In this document: positions 7,630 through 17,800 of the stretch, in pieces
Position numbering within the stretch: the stretch's first letter is position 1
Layout of the letters: every line of letters begins with the position of its first letter
Virus record (IMG/VR): IMGVR_UViG_3300025383_000001
Coordinates: 1 to 64,000 of that record
Strand: one strand, 5' to 3'
Length of the DNA stretch: 64,000 bases
From: a virus
Translations under genes and position numbers: made by a program
The notes under the pieces: model-generated
Database searches by the model: none
Seen by the model: only the letters and a program-made list of their open reading frames with translations
What the model was told of the DNA's origin: nothing

Positions 7630-8504
7630 GTAACGTCGCTTTGTTTAACCAAGAATTACCTGACTATCTTAAGGAAGTCGAACTCGATGATGTCACTAAA
7701 GCCCTTTCGGGTGGTGGCAGTACAGTTAAGCGTATTACGCTTGGCAATAATAAATTTGTGCTTAAGGTAAATGGTGCTGAAATTTCTAAGAGCGCCAATG
7801 ATAAGCTGGAAGTTGTTTTGGTTAACGCTTCCCCACATGTATCACGTACATTCTATGCTAAAGCATGGGATCCAAAAGCTGAAGCAGCCCCACCTGATTG
7901 TTGGTCTAATGACGGCGAACGCCCTGATGCTTCTGTTACTGAACCACAAAGCCCTATGTGCATGAACTGCCCACAAGATGTAGCTGGGTCAGGCCCAGGC
8001 ACTACTAAGGCTTGCCGTAAAAACCGCCGTGTAGCAGTGGTACTAGCTGGCGATTTAGAAGGTGATGTATACCAAATGACTTTGCAATCTAAGTCAATCT
8101 TCTACGATGCTAAAAAACCAGGCGATTTAGACCATATGCCATTTGACCAATTTAGTCGTTACGTAGGGTCACAAGGCTACAACTTAAATATGCTGGTTAC
8201 TGAAATGCGCTTTGACGAGGACTCTACTGTCGGCAAGTTATTCTTCCGTCCAGTTCGATTTTTGCAACGCCATGAATGGGAAATTGCTAAACGTCAAGGC
8301 GAAACCAAAACTGCTAAGAGTGCAATTACTATGACTGTAGCTCAAGCGGATGGCGTTAAAAAGCTAGAAGCCCCCGTAAAAGCGGCAGCGCCACAGCCAG
8401 AAATTGCTGAGCCTAAGAAGCGTGAAGAAAAGAAAGCCGAACCGACACCCAAAAAAGATTTAAAGGCAGTCTTGGGGAATTGGTCTACTGACGATTCAGA
8501 ATGA
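7626..8504 (+). CDS. candidate ssDNA-binding / replication accessory protein
   Basis: A 292-residue protein of uncertain function. The central part has four Cys in a zinc-site-like spacing (PDCWSND..., MCMNCP..., TKACRKN), followed by a beta-rich region. The C terminus is a Pro/Ala/Lys-rich linker ending in the acidic tail NWSTDDSE. A folded core, flexible linker and acidic tip resemble single-stranded DNA-binding proteins, and the gene lies between helicase and primase genes. That assignment is inference; no OB-fold signature is obvious by eye. Confidence 0.5.
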   Translation: MSNVALFNQELPDYLKEVELDDVTKALSGGGSTVKRITLGNNKFVLKVNGAEISKSANDKLEVVLVNASPHVSRTFYAKAWDPKAEAAPPDCWSNDGERPDASVTEPQSPMCMNCPQDVAGSGPGTTKACRKNRRVAVVLAGDLEGDVYQMTLQSKSIFYDAKKPGDLDHMPFDQFSRYVGSQGYNLNMLVTEMRFDEDSTVGKLFFRPVRFLQRHEWEIAKRQGETKTAKSAITMTVAQADGVKKLEAPVKAAAPQPEIAEPKKREEKKAEPTPKKDLKAVLGNWSTDDSE

Positions 8505-8725
8505 CACTTAGAGGCTACAGCTATCGTTTAGTGGAAGCCAATCAGGCTGCCGACTCCGAGTTAATCGGGGTGCAGCTTGGTCGGTGGTGTATTGCTAATG
8601 ATATCTCGGTAGAAAAGATTGCACGACGTTTTCATGTGTCTCGCATGACTATCTATTCTTGGTTCATTGGCAAGTCACAGCCCCACCCACACAAAGCTGA
8701 ATTAATAAAAAAGTATTTGAAGTAA
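8501..8725 (+). CDS. small HTH DNA-binding protein
   Basis: A 74-residue protein whose second half is a helix-turn-helix: NDISVEKIARRFHVSRMTIY then SWFIGKSQPHPHKAELIKKYL, as in XRE/Cro-like domains. The start overlaps the previous stop by four bases. It is a candidate regulator of the replication genes or of the palindromic repeats in the right arm. No target is known. Confidence 0.7.
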   Translation: MTLRGYSYRLVEANQAADSELIGVQLGRWCIANDISVEKIARRFHVSRMTIYSWFIGKSQPHPHKAELIKKYLK

Positions 8726-8733
8726 GTCTACGG

Positions 8734-8795
8734 GGGCAGCTAGCTCGACGGAGCGAATCGGGATATTGCCGAATCCCATGCTGCCCTTTTCTTTT
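8734..8795 (+). ncRNA. tRNA-like three-way-junction hairpin with U tract
   Basis: GGGCAGC (8734-8740) pairs with GCTGCCC (8780-8786), followed by TTTTCTTTT. Inside are two hairpins: GCTC-GACG-GAGC (8743-8754) and GGGAT-(8 nt)-ATCCC (8760-8777). The 5' half, a 7 bp stem, then TA, then a 4 bp GCTC/GAGC stem, has the geometry of a tRNA acceptor and D arm. However, there is no anticodon arm with U33 and no T loop. It could be an elaborate terminator, a structured leader for the primase gene or a small RNA. Confidence 0.55.
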
Positions 8796-8810
8796 CGGTT
8801 TTGAGGTTAT

Positions 8811-11648
8811 ATGGCTACTATTGATTTACTGACGCATGTGCTAGCACCAGAGGGTGAAGGGCACTACTGTATCGTCGGTTTACGGCAAGACGGGGCAAAA
8901 CCACCAGTGCAAACATTCCACGCAACTCTTGTGGATGCAGAAGCACAAATTGATAAATTGCTACAAGAAAAGTGTAATGTGTACTTTGCTTGTGCTAAAT
9001 ACAAAGACCCTAGTGAAGGGCGTATTCAGCCTAATGGCGATTTAATTAAAGCATTTTGGATTGACGTCGATTGCGGCTTGGGCAAGCCGTATGCAGATCA
9101 AGCTGAGGGCTTATCGGCCCTCAAGGACTTCTGTGCGAAGGTGCACCTACCTTTGCCGACGATCGTCAATTCAGGTCGTGGTATTCATGCGTACTGGAGA
9201 CTAACTACCGTAATCAACCGACTACAATGGAAGCCCGTTGCTGAACGTCTTAAAGTGTTGTGCGAAGAATATGAGTTTAAAGCAGATCCTTCTCGCACTG
9301 CTGACAACGCATCTATTCTGCGTGTACCTGAGACACTTAATTTTAAAAACGAAGAAGGATTACCCGTAGAAATATTGGCGGTTGAGCCTGAGCTTGATTA
9401 CGAATTCGTCAAACAAAAGATTGGTGTTTTAATTGCGCCTGATTGGATGCCACGTCAGCTTAACGAGATGACTCGTGCTTTGATGGGTAACAGGCAGAGC
9501 CGTTTCCAAACCATTATGTTAAAGACAATAAATGGTAAAGGTTGTGCTCAGCTTGAAAATATTGTTTTAAACCAAGAATCAATCGAAGAACCACTATGGA
9601 GGGCGGGCTTGTCTATAGCGGCAGCCTGCATAGACAGAGATGAAGCGATACACAAAATATCTATGGGGCACCCAGAATACTCGGCGGAGGCGACCGAGAG
9701 GAAAGCGAATTCTACGAAAGGCCCTTATACATGCGAAACTTTCCAAAAGATTAACCTCTCGGGATGTGGCGAATGCCCAAATAAGGGAAAGATATCAAAT
9801 CCGATACAGCTCGGATCCGAAATCGTGGCTGCAGAAGAAAGTAGCGTCGTGGAAACGAACGAGGCTGGTGAAAAGGAGGTATTCGATATTCCAGAGTATC
9901 CGTACCCGTACTTTCGTGGCAAGAATGGCGGCGTGTATGTAGAAGTAAAAGATGATGACGGTAATGTAGATGCATACAACATTTATGAGCATGACTTATA
10001 TATCGTCAAACGTCTGCACGATCCTGCCAAAGGAGAGTCAATGTGGTTACGTTTGCACCTTCCTAAAGATGGTATGCGTGAGTTTGCTATCCCTAACACC
10101 GACATTATGACAATCGAAAAGCTGCGTGAGCGTCTTGGGTTTTATGGTGTACTGGGAACTAAGAAACAAATGGAAGCAATTATGGGTTACGTAATTGCAT
10201 CAGCTAAAAATTTACAACATAAGACAGAGGTAGAAATAATGAGAAGCCAGTTTGGTTGGACAGAAGATAACAAAAAATTCATTCTAGGAGAGCAAGAAAT
10301 AAGTGCAGATAAGGTAGCGTACAGCCCACCATCTGCGTCTACTGGGTCATTAGCTGACTGGCTAAAGCCAGTGGGTGATTTTGAGGCATGGAAGAAAACC
10401 GTTAAGATTTATGACCAGCCGGGTTTTGAGCCACATGCGTTTGCGTTCTTTACTGCGTTCGGCGCTCCGCTACTTAAGCACCTTAATCATAAGGGGGCTA
10501 TTGTCAACCTCATCAACAACACTTCAGGCACAGGCAAATCTACCATTTTAAAAATGTGCAATAGTGTATGGGGTCATCCTGAAGAGCTTATGCTGCAGTG
10601 GAAAGATACGATGAACTCAATGATTCACCGTCTTGGCGTAATGAATAACTTGCCTGTAACGATTGACGAAATTACAAAACTTAGTGGAGACCACTTCTCT
10701 GACTTAGCCTATAGTATTTCTCAAGGTCGTGGCAAGAACCGCATGAAGCAGCATGAGAATGCTGAGCGTATCAATGCTACAAAATGGGCAACTATTGCAT
10801 TGTGCAGTTCTAATGCATCTTTTTACGATAAGCTATCTTCCCTAAAGTCTACCCCTGACGGCGAGTTTATGCGTCTGTTGGAGTACAAGATTGATTTAAC
10901 TGGCAACCTTACTAAAGAACAAGCCGACGAGATATTCAATCGCCTTTACGATAACTATGGTCATGCTGGTGTTGAGTATGCTAAGTATTTGGTTAGCGAT
11001 TTAGAGACTGCAATTGATTCCGTAATGCAAGTTCAACAGATGGTAGACAAAGCAATTAACCTAACAAGCCGTGAGCGTTTCTGGTCGGCAGTGATTGCTT
11101 GTAATATTGCTGGTGCATTGATTGCTAAAGACTTGGGCATTATTGACTTTAATATCAAGCGTGTATTTGACTGGGTAGTCAAAGAAATTGAAATTATGCG
11201 TAACGACATCAAGGCCCCAGCCACTAACCAAACAAGTATTATTGGTGAATTCATGAACGAACACCGTGGGGCTGTGTTGGTAATTAACAACGAGGCAGAC
11301 GCACGGTCGGGTATGGAACAGTTGCCAATTGTAGAGCCTAGGTTTAATGACTTGTTCATCCGCATCGAGCCAGACACAAAACGTATTTACATCAATTCGA
11401 AGCAGTTACGTACCTATTGCTCTTCACAGCAAGTTACCTTAAAGGACTTACTCAAGGGGCTTGAAGCCGATAAGACCTATCTTGGACACACCAAAAAGCG
11501 GTTATCTAAGGGTACTAAAATTATCTCGGCCCCAGTAGATGTGCATATCTTTGACTTGTCTAGCCCCCATTTTGGCGATCCTGAGCACGTAATCCAGGCC
11601 ATCAAAGACGCTCCTAATGTTGATCCACGGACTGAACTTCCGAGTTAA
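8811..11648 (+). CDS. primase-helicase (PrimPol-like domain plus DUF927-type ATPase)
   Basis: A 945-residue protein. The N-terminal archaeo-eukaryotic-type primase region has FWIDVDCG with Asp85/Asp87 and GRGIHAYWR with His126. A Cys cluster (CETF...CGECPNKG) lies near residue 310. The C-terminal half resembles DUF927 helicases: Walker A NTSGTGKST at about residue 570, acidic IDEITKL near 617, and CSSNASFYDKL as a sensor-like segment. Such proteins prime and unwind phage DNA at the fork. It is preceded by the structured element at 8734 and a TTGAGG ribosome binding site. Confidence 0.88.
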   Translation: MATIDLLTHVLAPEGEGHYCIVGLRQDGAKPPVQTFHATLVDAEAQIDKLLQEKCNVYFACAKYKDPSEGRIQPNGDLIKAFWIDVDCGLGKPYADQAEGLSALKDFCAKVHLPLPTIVNSGRGIHAYWRLTTVINRLQWKPVAERLKVLCEEYEFKADPSRTADNASILRVPETLNFKNEEGLPVEILAVEPELDYEFVKQKIGVLIAPDWMPRQLNEMTRALMGNRQSRFQTIMLKTINGKGCAQLENIVLNQESIEEPLWRAGLSIAAACIDRDEAIHKISMGHPEYSAEATERKANSTKGPYTCETFQKINLSGCGECPNKGKISNPIQLGSEIVAAEESSVVETNEAGEKEVFDIPEYPYPYFRGKNGGVYVEVKDDDGNVDAYNIYEHDLYIVKRLHDPAKGESMWLRLHLPKDGMREFAIPNTDIMTIEKLRERLGFYGVLGTKKQMEAIMGYVIASAKNLQHKTEVEIMRSQFGWTEDNKKFILGEQEISADKVAYSPPSASTGSLADWLKPVGDFEAWKKTVKIYDQPGFEPHAFAFFTAFGAPLLKHLNHKGAIVNLINNTSGTGKSTILKMCNSVWGHPEELMLQWKDTMNSMIHRLGVMNNLPVTIDEITKLSGDHFSDLAYSISQGRGKNRMKQHENAERINATKWATIALCSSNASFYDKLSSLKSTPDGEFMRLLEYKIDLTGNLTKEQADEIFNRLYDNYGHAGVEYAKYLVSDLETAIDSVMQVQQMVDKAINLTSRERFWSAVIACNIAGALIAKDLGIIDFNIKRVFDWVVKEIEIMRNDIKAPATNQTSIIGEFMNEHRGAVLVINNEADARSGMEQLPIVEPRFNDLFIRIEPDTKRIYINSKQLRTYCSSQQVTLKDLLKGLEADKTYLGHTKKRLSKGTKIISAPVDVHIFDLSSPHFGDPEHVIQAIKDAPNVDPRTELPS

Positions 11649-11814
11649 TTGGAAGAACTTTATAGTCGGCTCGTCGTTTTTTATCCCATGCCTAAATCCA
11701 GATGCAGCTTTGGAGCAGGTTTTAAGGGCTACACGGCGGCTTGGCTATAAGGTTAAGTCCCAGATAGTCATAGAAAAAGGTATACGAGGATTGCGTGTTT
11801 GGAGAATTAAGTAG
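11617..11814 (+). CDS. small hypothetical protein
   Basis: A 65-residue basic protein. GSSFFIPCLNPDAALEQVL, then RLGYKVKSQIVIEKGIRGLR and VWRI, form a compact beta-alpha-beta pattern that I associate with small phage proteins encoded after replication genes. The start overlaps the end of the primase-helicase gene by 32 bases in another frame. It is the last gene before the terminator at 11869. Function unknown. Confidence 0.6.
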   Translation: MLIHGLNFRVNWKNFIVGSSFFIPCLNPDAALEQVLRATRRLGYKVKSQIVIEKGIRGLRVWRIK

Positions 11815-11826
11815 TATTATTTGCTT

Positions 11827-11893
11827 GTAGTCTAGGGTTTTGACTACGCATCCTTTACAGTGACTTAACCCCACCCAAGCGGTGGGGTCTTTT
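11827..11893 (+). terminator. double hairpin with strong rho-independent terminator
   Basis: A first hairpin GTAGTC-(9 nt)-GACTAC (11827-11847) is followed by CCCCACC-CAAGC-GGTGGGG (11869-11887) and TCTTTTTT. It ends the left plus-strand operon and faces the end of the minus-strand late region at 11894. The T tract is on the plus-strand side only. Confidence 0.85.
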
Positions 11894-14800
11894 TTAGTCC
11901 TTACTGTAATCCAACATACCTTCTAAGCGTGGCATTAGTTTTTTGTTTACGCCCATGCCTCCAGTAATATCAGCAAGCGCTCTATCTTTATATCGCTTAG
12001 TTACTGACTTTAATAAAGTGTCTGGGTTAATTGGTAGCTCTGGAACTTGCTCATTGTATTTAGTTATTTTTTCTAACACTTTATCAAGCATAACTTCATC
12101 ACCACCGTCCAATGCAATAAAAAACGCATTTAACAAATTAGTGTGTTTCTTCATAATTGTTTCGTTTACGTTTTTCATTTCAATAGCAGCTTTTTGTGCT
12201 TGGGCAACACTTTCTGGCGAGAAGCCGAGCATCTGTGCGAGAGCTTCACCTGGGTTTACATCTTGTACTAAATTGCCTTTAATGCTGGTAGCCTCTCCTT
12301 CAGCCATGTATCGTGCACCAACCAATACGTTTTTAATAGCTGCAGGCATCATTGCTTCCATAGCACGCTCTGTATAACCTTCGTTATAGCGCTTCAAAGC
12401 CTCTGGGTAGTTAACCAAGATAGCGCCAGCCGACGGCCCCAACGCATTGATAAACATATTTTTAACGTAGTCGGTTTCGTCTGAACCTTTACGAACATCT
12501 GGGAACCATAGGTCTGGTAAGTTGGTGTTCATACGGTCAGCAAAGTTTAATCCAGTAGCTTGCGACAATAAACCACGGGAAATACTATCTCCTACAAACC
12601 CACCAAACGTGCGGTTAGCCCAGTTTTTGAACCAGTTCTCTGGATCAAACTCGTCGTCATCCCCAAACACAGCATTAAACGCAGATGCAAGACCAGAAAA
12701 AATAAACCATAAAGGCATGCCTGTTAAACCGGCAGTTAAGAAAGACATACCCATCATGCCAAGGAATGCATCTCTAGCTTGTTTTTTCATTTCAGCTAAT
12801 TCAGCACGTTTAGCATCCATGATTTCTTTAACCACAGGTTCTGGGGTTTTGTCGTCTGCTAGCTCTTGTTCTAGAATTCTTAACTCTACGGCTGAGTTTT
12901 GCCCAATAGCTTTATAGAATGTACGGAACATAAGCATGCTTAAGTTTTGTGGGTACATCTTAAACTGCAAGAGAATGCTGGCTAAGTTGCCACGGAAATA
13001 GCGTGGCTTATTGGTAGTGTTGTAGTTAAACATGGTCTCTTGTGTAAGATCCCGTGCCTCATCCAAAGCGGCTTCATATGCTTTTTGGGGAGTTTTATTT
13101 TTAGAATGCTTCTCGTAAGCTAACTCAAATGAAGTCATATAGGATACTTCACGGTTAAACTTTTCGGCTGCGTGGAACGGCAAGCTAGCGTAATACATAA
13201 ACTTCTGCCACCTTCCAGTGTAGTCGGCTGAGGGGTGCTCACCAATAGACACAGCGTCATGGGTTAATGTAGTATCAATAACGTTTCGATTAACACCCGC
13301 TGCATATACGTCTGCTAGGGACATACCCTTAGGCAACGAAATAGTTTTACCTTCTTTATTTACAAAGCTAGTCTGACCTTGTAAATTTGCACGTGCTAAA
13401 GACAAGAATTCGTAACGCCCAGTATCGCCGTTCACATACCCAGTACCACCAAGCATGCGCATATACTTAGTAACAACCCTACCTACTTTTTTAACTCCAC
13501 CATACCTAGACCCAGCTACAGGAATATAAAGACCAGGAACAGCCATCATGTTAACTACTGCTGAAGCAGGAGAAGTTAAGAAGTTTAAGAATCCAAAGTG
13601 CGTAAGGTATGTAGTAAGCTTGTTTTGTTTAGGCGGTTCTAGCACACCATCTTTAAATTGCTTAGCTAATTCATTAGACACGTCGCCATAAACTGCTTTT
13701 TCTTCTGGGGTCGGCATTGTTTTAAGGCGCATTTTAGATGCTTCGATAATATTAAACAGTGCAGGCATGTGTTGGAAACGAGCACGCTGATATGCAATAC
13801 GTTCACGTGATAAACCAAAAGCACGAAGCATATCTTGGCTGGGGCCCGCTACGTTCTCACGGTGTAAGAACATCTTTTTAATACTTTCAGAAGGTAACAA
13901 CTCTAAATAATATTGCCCAAACTGATCTTTGAGTTCGTTTTGCAGCGCAGCAAGTTGGTTAGCAGCGACCGATGGATCTGTAGCAGAGCTAGTCATAACC
14001 CCTGCAGTAGTCTCGTCAATCATTTCGTAAATCTTATTAAGCTGCGAAACATCGTTAAGTTTTTGATTTAAAACTTCATTGAATCCTTGTCCGGGCCAAA
14101 GCTGTTTATCTGCATCTTGTGGGGTCATTCCCATGTCAACTAGCTTTTTCTTTTGCTTTTCTAGTTCGGCATCACGAGCAAATGCATCCTCAAACTGCAT
14201 GAAGATTTTCTTTTGACCTTGGCCGACCATCAAGAAATACTCACCAAAACGTTTGATTGGAAAGTATGGCCGGATAATCTTTTCTTCAGTAGCCTTTTTA
14301 AAATCAAGTTTTTTCTTGGCTATTTCTTCATCAGATAAGCCCTTAACTTTACCGTTTTCTTCAATGCGTTGGAGCTGCACTTGGACATATTCATTCATAC
14401 GGCGCTCATAAAACTCACGCACTTGACGATATATTTCTACCGCAACCCCGCCGTCTTTACCGTTTGTTAGTTCTTGCCAAGCTGCTTTTAACTCTGGCTC
14501 TTTTAGCATTACTTTGGGATCATAACCAATACTTTTTGGGTCTGGGTCAACTTTTTTAAGTGTAGCCTCAATCATGGTTTTCCCTAACTGCTTAGACTTC
14601 TCAGGGTTATTATTGATTAAGTTACTCCACTTAGTAATGATTGGATCGCCTTCTTTAAGAATAGCGTTACGTGTAGCAATCATCGCATCTACTTCTTTAA
14701 CGTAAAGCTTTAACTGTGGCATGTTATCGCCATATATGTCAGCAAGCTGGTCTACGCTAAGTGCGCCAAGCAAGTATTTACGGTATTGGTTGTTTAAGCT

Positions 14801-17800
14801 ACCAAAGAACTTTTTGACATTAGTTTTATCTAGATCTTGCCATTTAGTTCTGTTCTTAATTAAGTTGCTTATCCACTTGGTGCGTTCGCCAGGGTTGAGC
14901 GTAAACTTACCGTCACGTACATCGTAGCGGCTAGGGGACCACAAAAGATCCTTACCATTAGTAACTTCGCTATTGCTACGAGCAGAGAACAAAACGTCGG
15001 CGTTTGCTAGCGTATGGAAAAGCACGTTATCTATGCCGATTAACTTAGCAACAAGCTGGATAAACTTAGACCAAGCTGACATGTTTGTTTCCATGCTAGC
15101 TTTCATTTCCCGCAATTCTTTTTGGAATTCTGGTCGGCTAAACGCTTCTGCTACAAACTCGTGCAGATTGTTATACCCATAAGCTTTTGGGTTTTTAGTA
15201 TGTTTTTTGGCAAACTCATATAGCCCTTCCAACTTACCCAAAGCAATCTGTTGTTCTTTATTTAACTTACCTGGGTTATCAATAGCCCAATGAGTAGCGG
15301 AGTGAGTCAGCTCATGCGTAATAACATAGTTAGAATTACCGCCCGTAGTTAAGCTTAAACCAATAGCATTAAACCTAGTAAAGTATGTGCCAGGAGAATT
15401 TAATGTTTTGTATGTCTTCTCGTAAATTTCAATTACGTCTTTTAAATCTTCTTGGAACATGCCTGGAGGTATGCTAAGTTTGCCTTCTTTCAAGTCTTTA
15501 AACGCTTGCAACAGTTCAGTTACAGGCATGCGCATCTTAGACTCGTCAAACTTGTTACGGTATACCTCTGGATAAATCTGCTGGACCCACTTAATGATCC
15601 TGTTCTTTTGGCCCTCGACCCCTTTTAGACCTGCCATAGCTAAGTCGTACTGTACATCATCCCAACCTAATCTAGTGGTTAACCCTAACTCACTTAAGCG
15701 TTCTGCAAGGGCAGATATAAACTTACCGCCTGTGTTTTTGAGGGCTTTAAGCACACCATTGATGTCGTTTTGACCGATTGCAATCGTAACTGATGGATGT
15801 GCAGTTTTAAACAGCGGGTCGTTTAACGGAACCTGGTCGGCTTTGGGGCTTGTGTTTTCAGCCTTAGTTACAACAGGATCAGCAAACAAATTGTCTAAGT
15901 CATCAATGTCAAGGCGCTCTGGGTGGTCTTCTAGATTGTCCAGTAATTCATCTATTTCAACTTTAGACTTACGTTTTTTCTTTTCTTTTGTTGGTGCAGC
16001 AGCTTCTACTTTTGGCGCACTTAATAATGTATCAACTTCGGCAAAGTCTTTTTCTAGAAGATTTGCAATTTCTTGTTGTTGTGCCGGATTAGCACGTTTG
16101 TATTTTTTATCAATTGCCTCTAGCTTTTTCATTGTAAGCGTAGTAGAACCGGCAATTTGGCTCATCTTGTCTTTTATATCTTGCAGTTCTTTTGGTGACG
16201 TTCTATTTACGTCAGTAAAACTAACACCAAATTCACCAAGCTTATCGCTTAGTTTTTGAATGTATTCTTCGGCTTTCTGAATTAATGGGTGGTCTTTGTA
16301 TGTGCCATACCGCTGCTCATCTTTTGGATAGCCAGTCAACCAAGGAGTTAATGCGCTTGGTTTAGTTTCTTCTGCCGTAGTTTCCGCAGTAGTAGTTTCT
16401 TCTTTATTGCCCTTAAGATTTTCAACCTGGTCAAGTATTAAGTTTTGTTCTTTAATAACTTCTTCTAGGCGTTCTTTTACCGCAACTCTTTCATCTGCAT
16501 AATCGGGCTTATATTCTAAATCGTAATATTTAGTGTTTAACTCTTCATAGATCTTTTGGAGCTCGTCGTATTTAGAAAGTAGTTTATTTTTTGTTTCAAT
16601 AAGCTCTAGTACGTTTGGCGCACCTTCTTGTTTTGGTGCTAACTTCTCTAAGCGACCATCAATATCGTTAATGCGAGTTTGTAATGCATCGTATTCTTCA
16701 CGGCGTTTAGTACCTGTTCTAGGTAGATTGCCGTTTTTATACAGCATAGATTGCTGCTCAACAGCGTAGTTATTTTTAATCTCAAGCAGTTCATCATAAG
16801 ACTTTTGGTCTAATGCACTTGGCTGTACTTCATCTCGTACTTCAGTTCCTCCAGTAGTAGACTCAGTTCGTTCCACTCCTCCAAGGTCAGTTGTATCAGG
16901 TCCTGTGGCAGTGGTGCGTTCTTCTCCAGACACAGAAACGCCTGGCTCACCTGCTCCGGTGTCAGTTCCAGTATCTTCACCTTCTGTCTCCTTACTAATA
17001 TTTTTAGCTGCTGTAACAAACGAATTAACTTCTTCTTCAGTAGCTTCTCTACCGGTTTTCTCGGCAAAGTCTTGTTTGAAGACTTCTGCTCTATCTTTGT
17101 CTAATTGCTGTTCGCCTTTTCTTTCAGCACGCTTTTCTAAGTACCCTTGTGTACCGCCAGTGATACCACCGAAACCACCGCCGCCGACAGCACCACGAAC
17201 ACCAGACTCTACTATACGATTAAATTCTTTGCTGCCCCAAGCTTCTGGATGATCTTGCACAAACTTTTCTGCAAAAATACTAATTGCTTCTTGAGCTGCT
17301 TCTGTCGGTGCCTCTTCTGCTGCACCAGTAATAGCTGTTCCAATAGCTGCTCTAGCGATGCCTGGTTTCATTCCAGACTTTTCCAAAAGCTTTTCTACAA
17401 TACCAGCTTTAGATCCTGGGGTTAATTTACTTAATAATGTTGCTGGCAATACCGAATCTAATGCAGCAGAAACAGAGCCTGCAAGAATAGCTGCACCTGG
17501 CTCTAACTGGCCGCCAGTCTCTTCGTAAATGTTCTGGAATATCTCTGGGGCGTTAAGTGCATAAGAACCTAAGTATGTACCAACGCCTTGGCCAATAGCA
17601 ACACGTTTAGCTGCTTCTTTTGCAGCCATACCAGCAACACCCCTAGCGGCCAAAGCTCCACCACCAACGCCCGGAACCAATGCTGTGAGCATGTTTGGAA
17701 CCTGCTCGGCTACGGTTTCTAGGGCAAACGGAACATAATCGCCTACACCCTTAACATCTGACAAGCTCTTATAACGAGCCCCGTATTTTTGCTCAATTTC

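Noticed and set aside
8734-8786. A functional tRNA gene
   Set aside because: Acceptor and D-arm geometry fit, but there is no anticodon loop with U33, no T loop and no CCA. Kept only as a tRNA-like element.
11943-17425. Several plus-strand frames within the giant ejection gene
   Set aside because: All are shadows of the 2074-codon gene, with unusual amino acid composition and no operon context.
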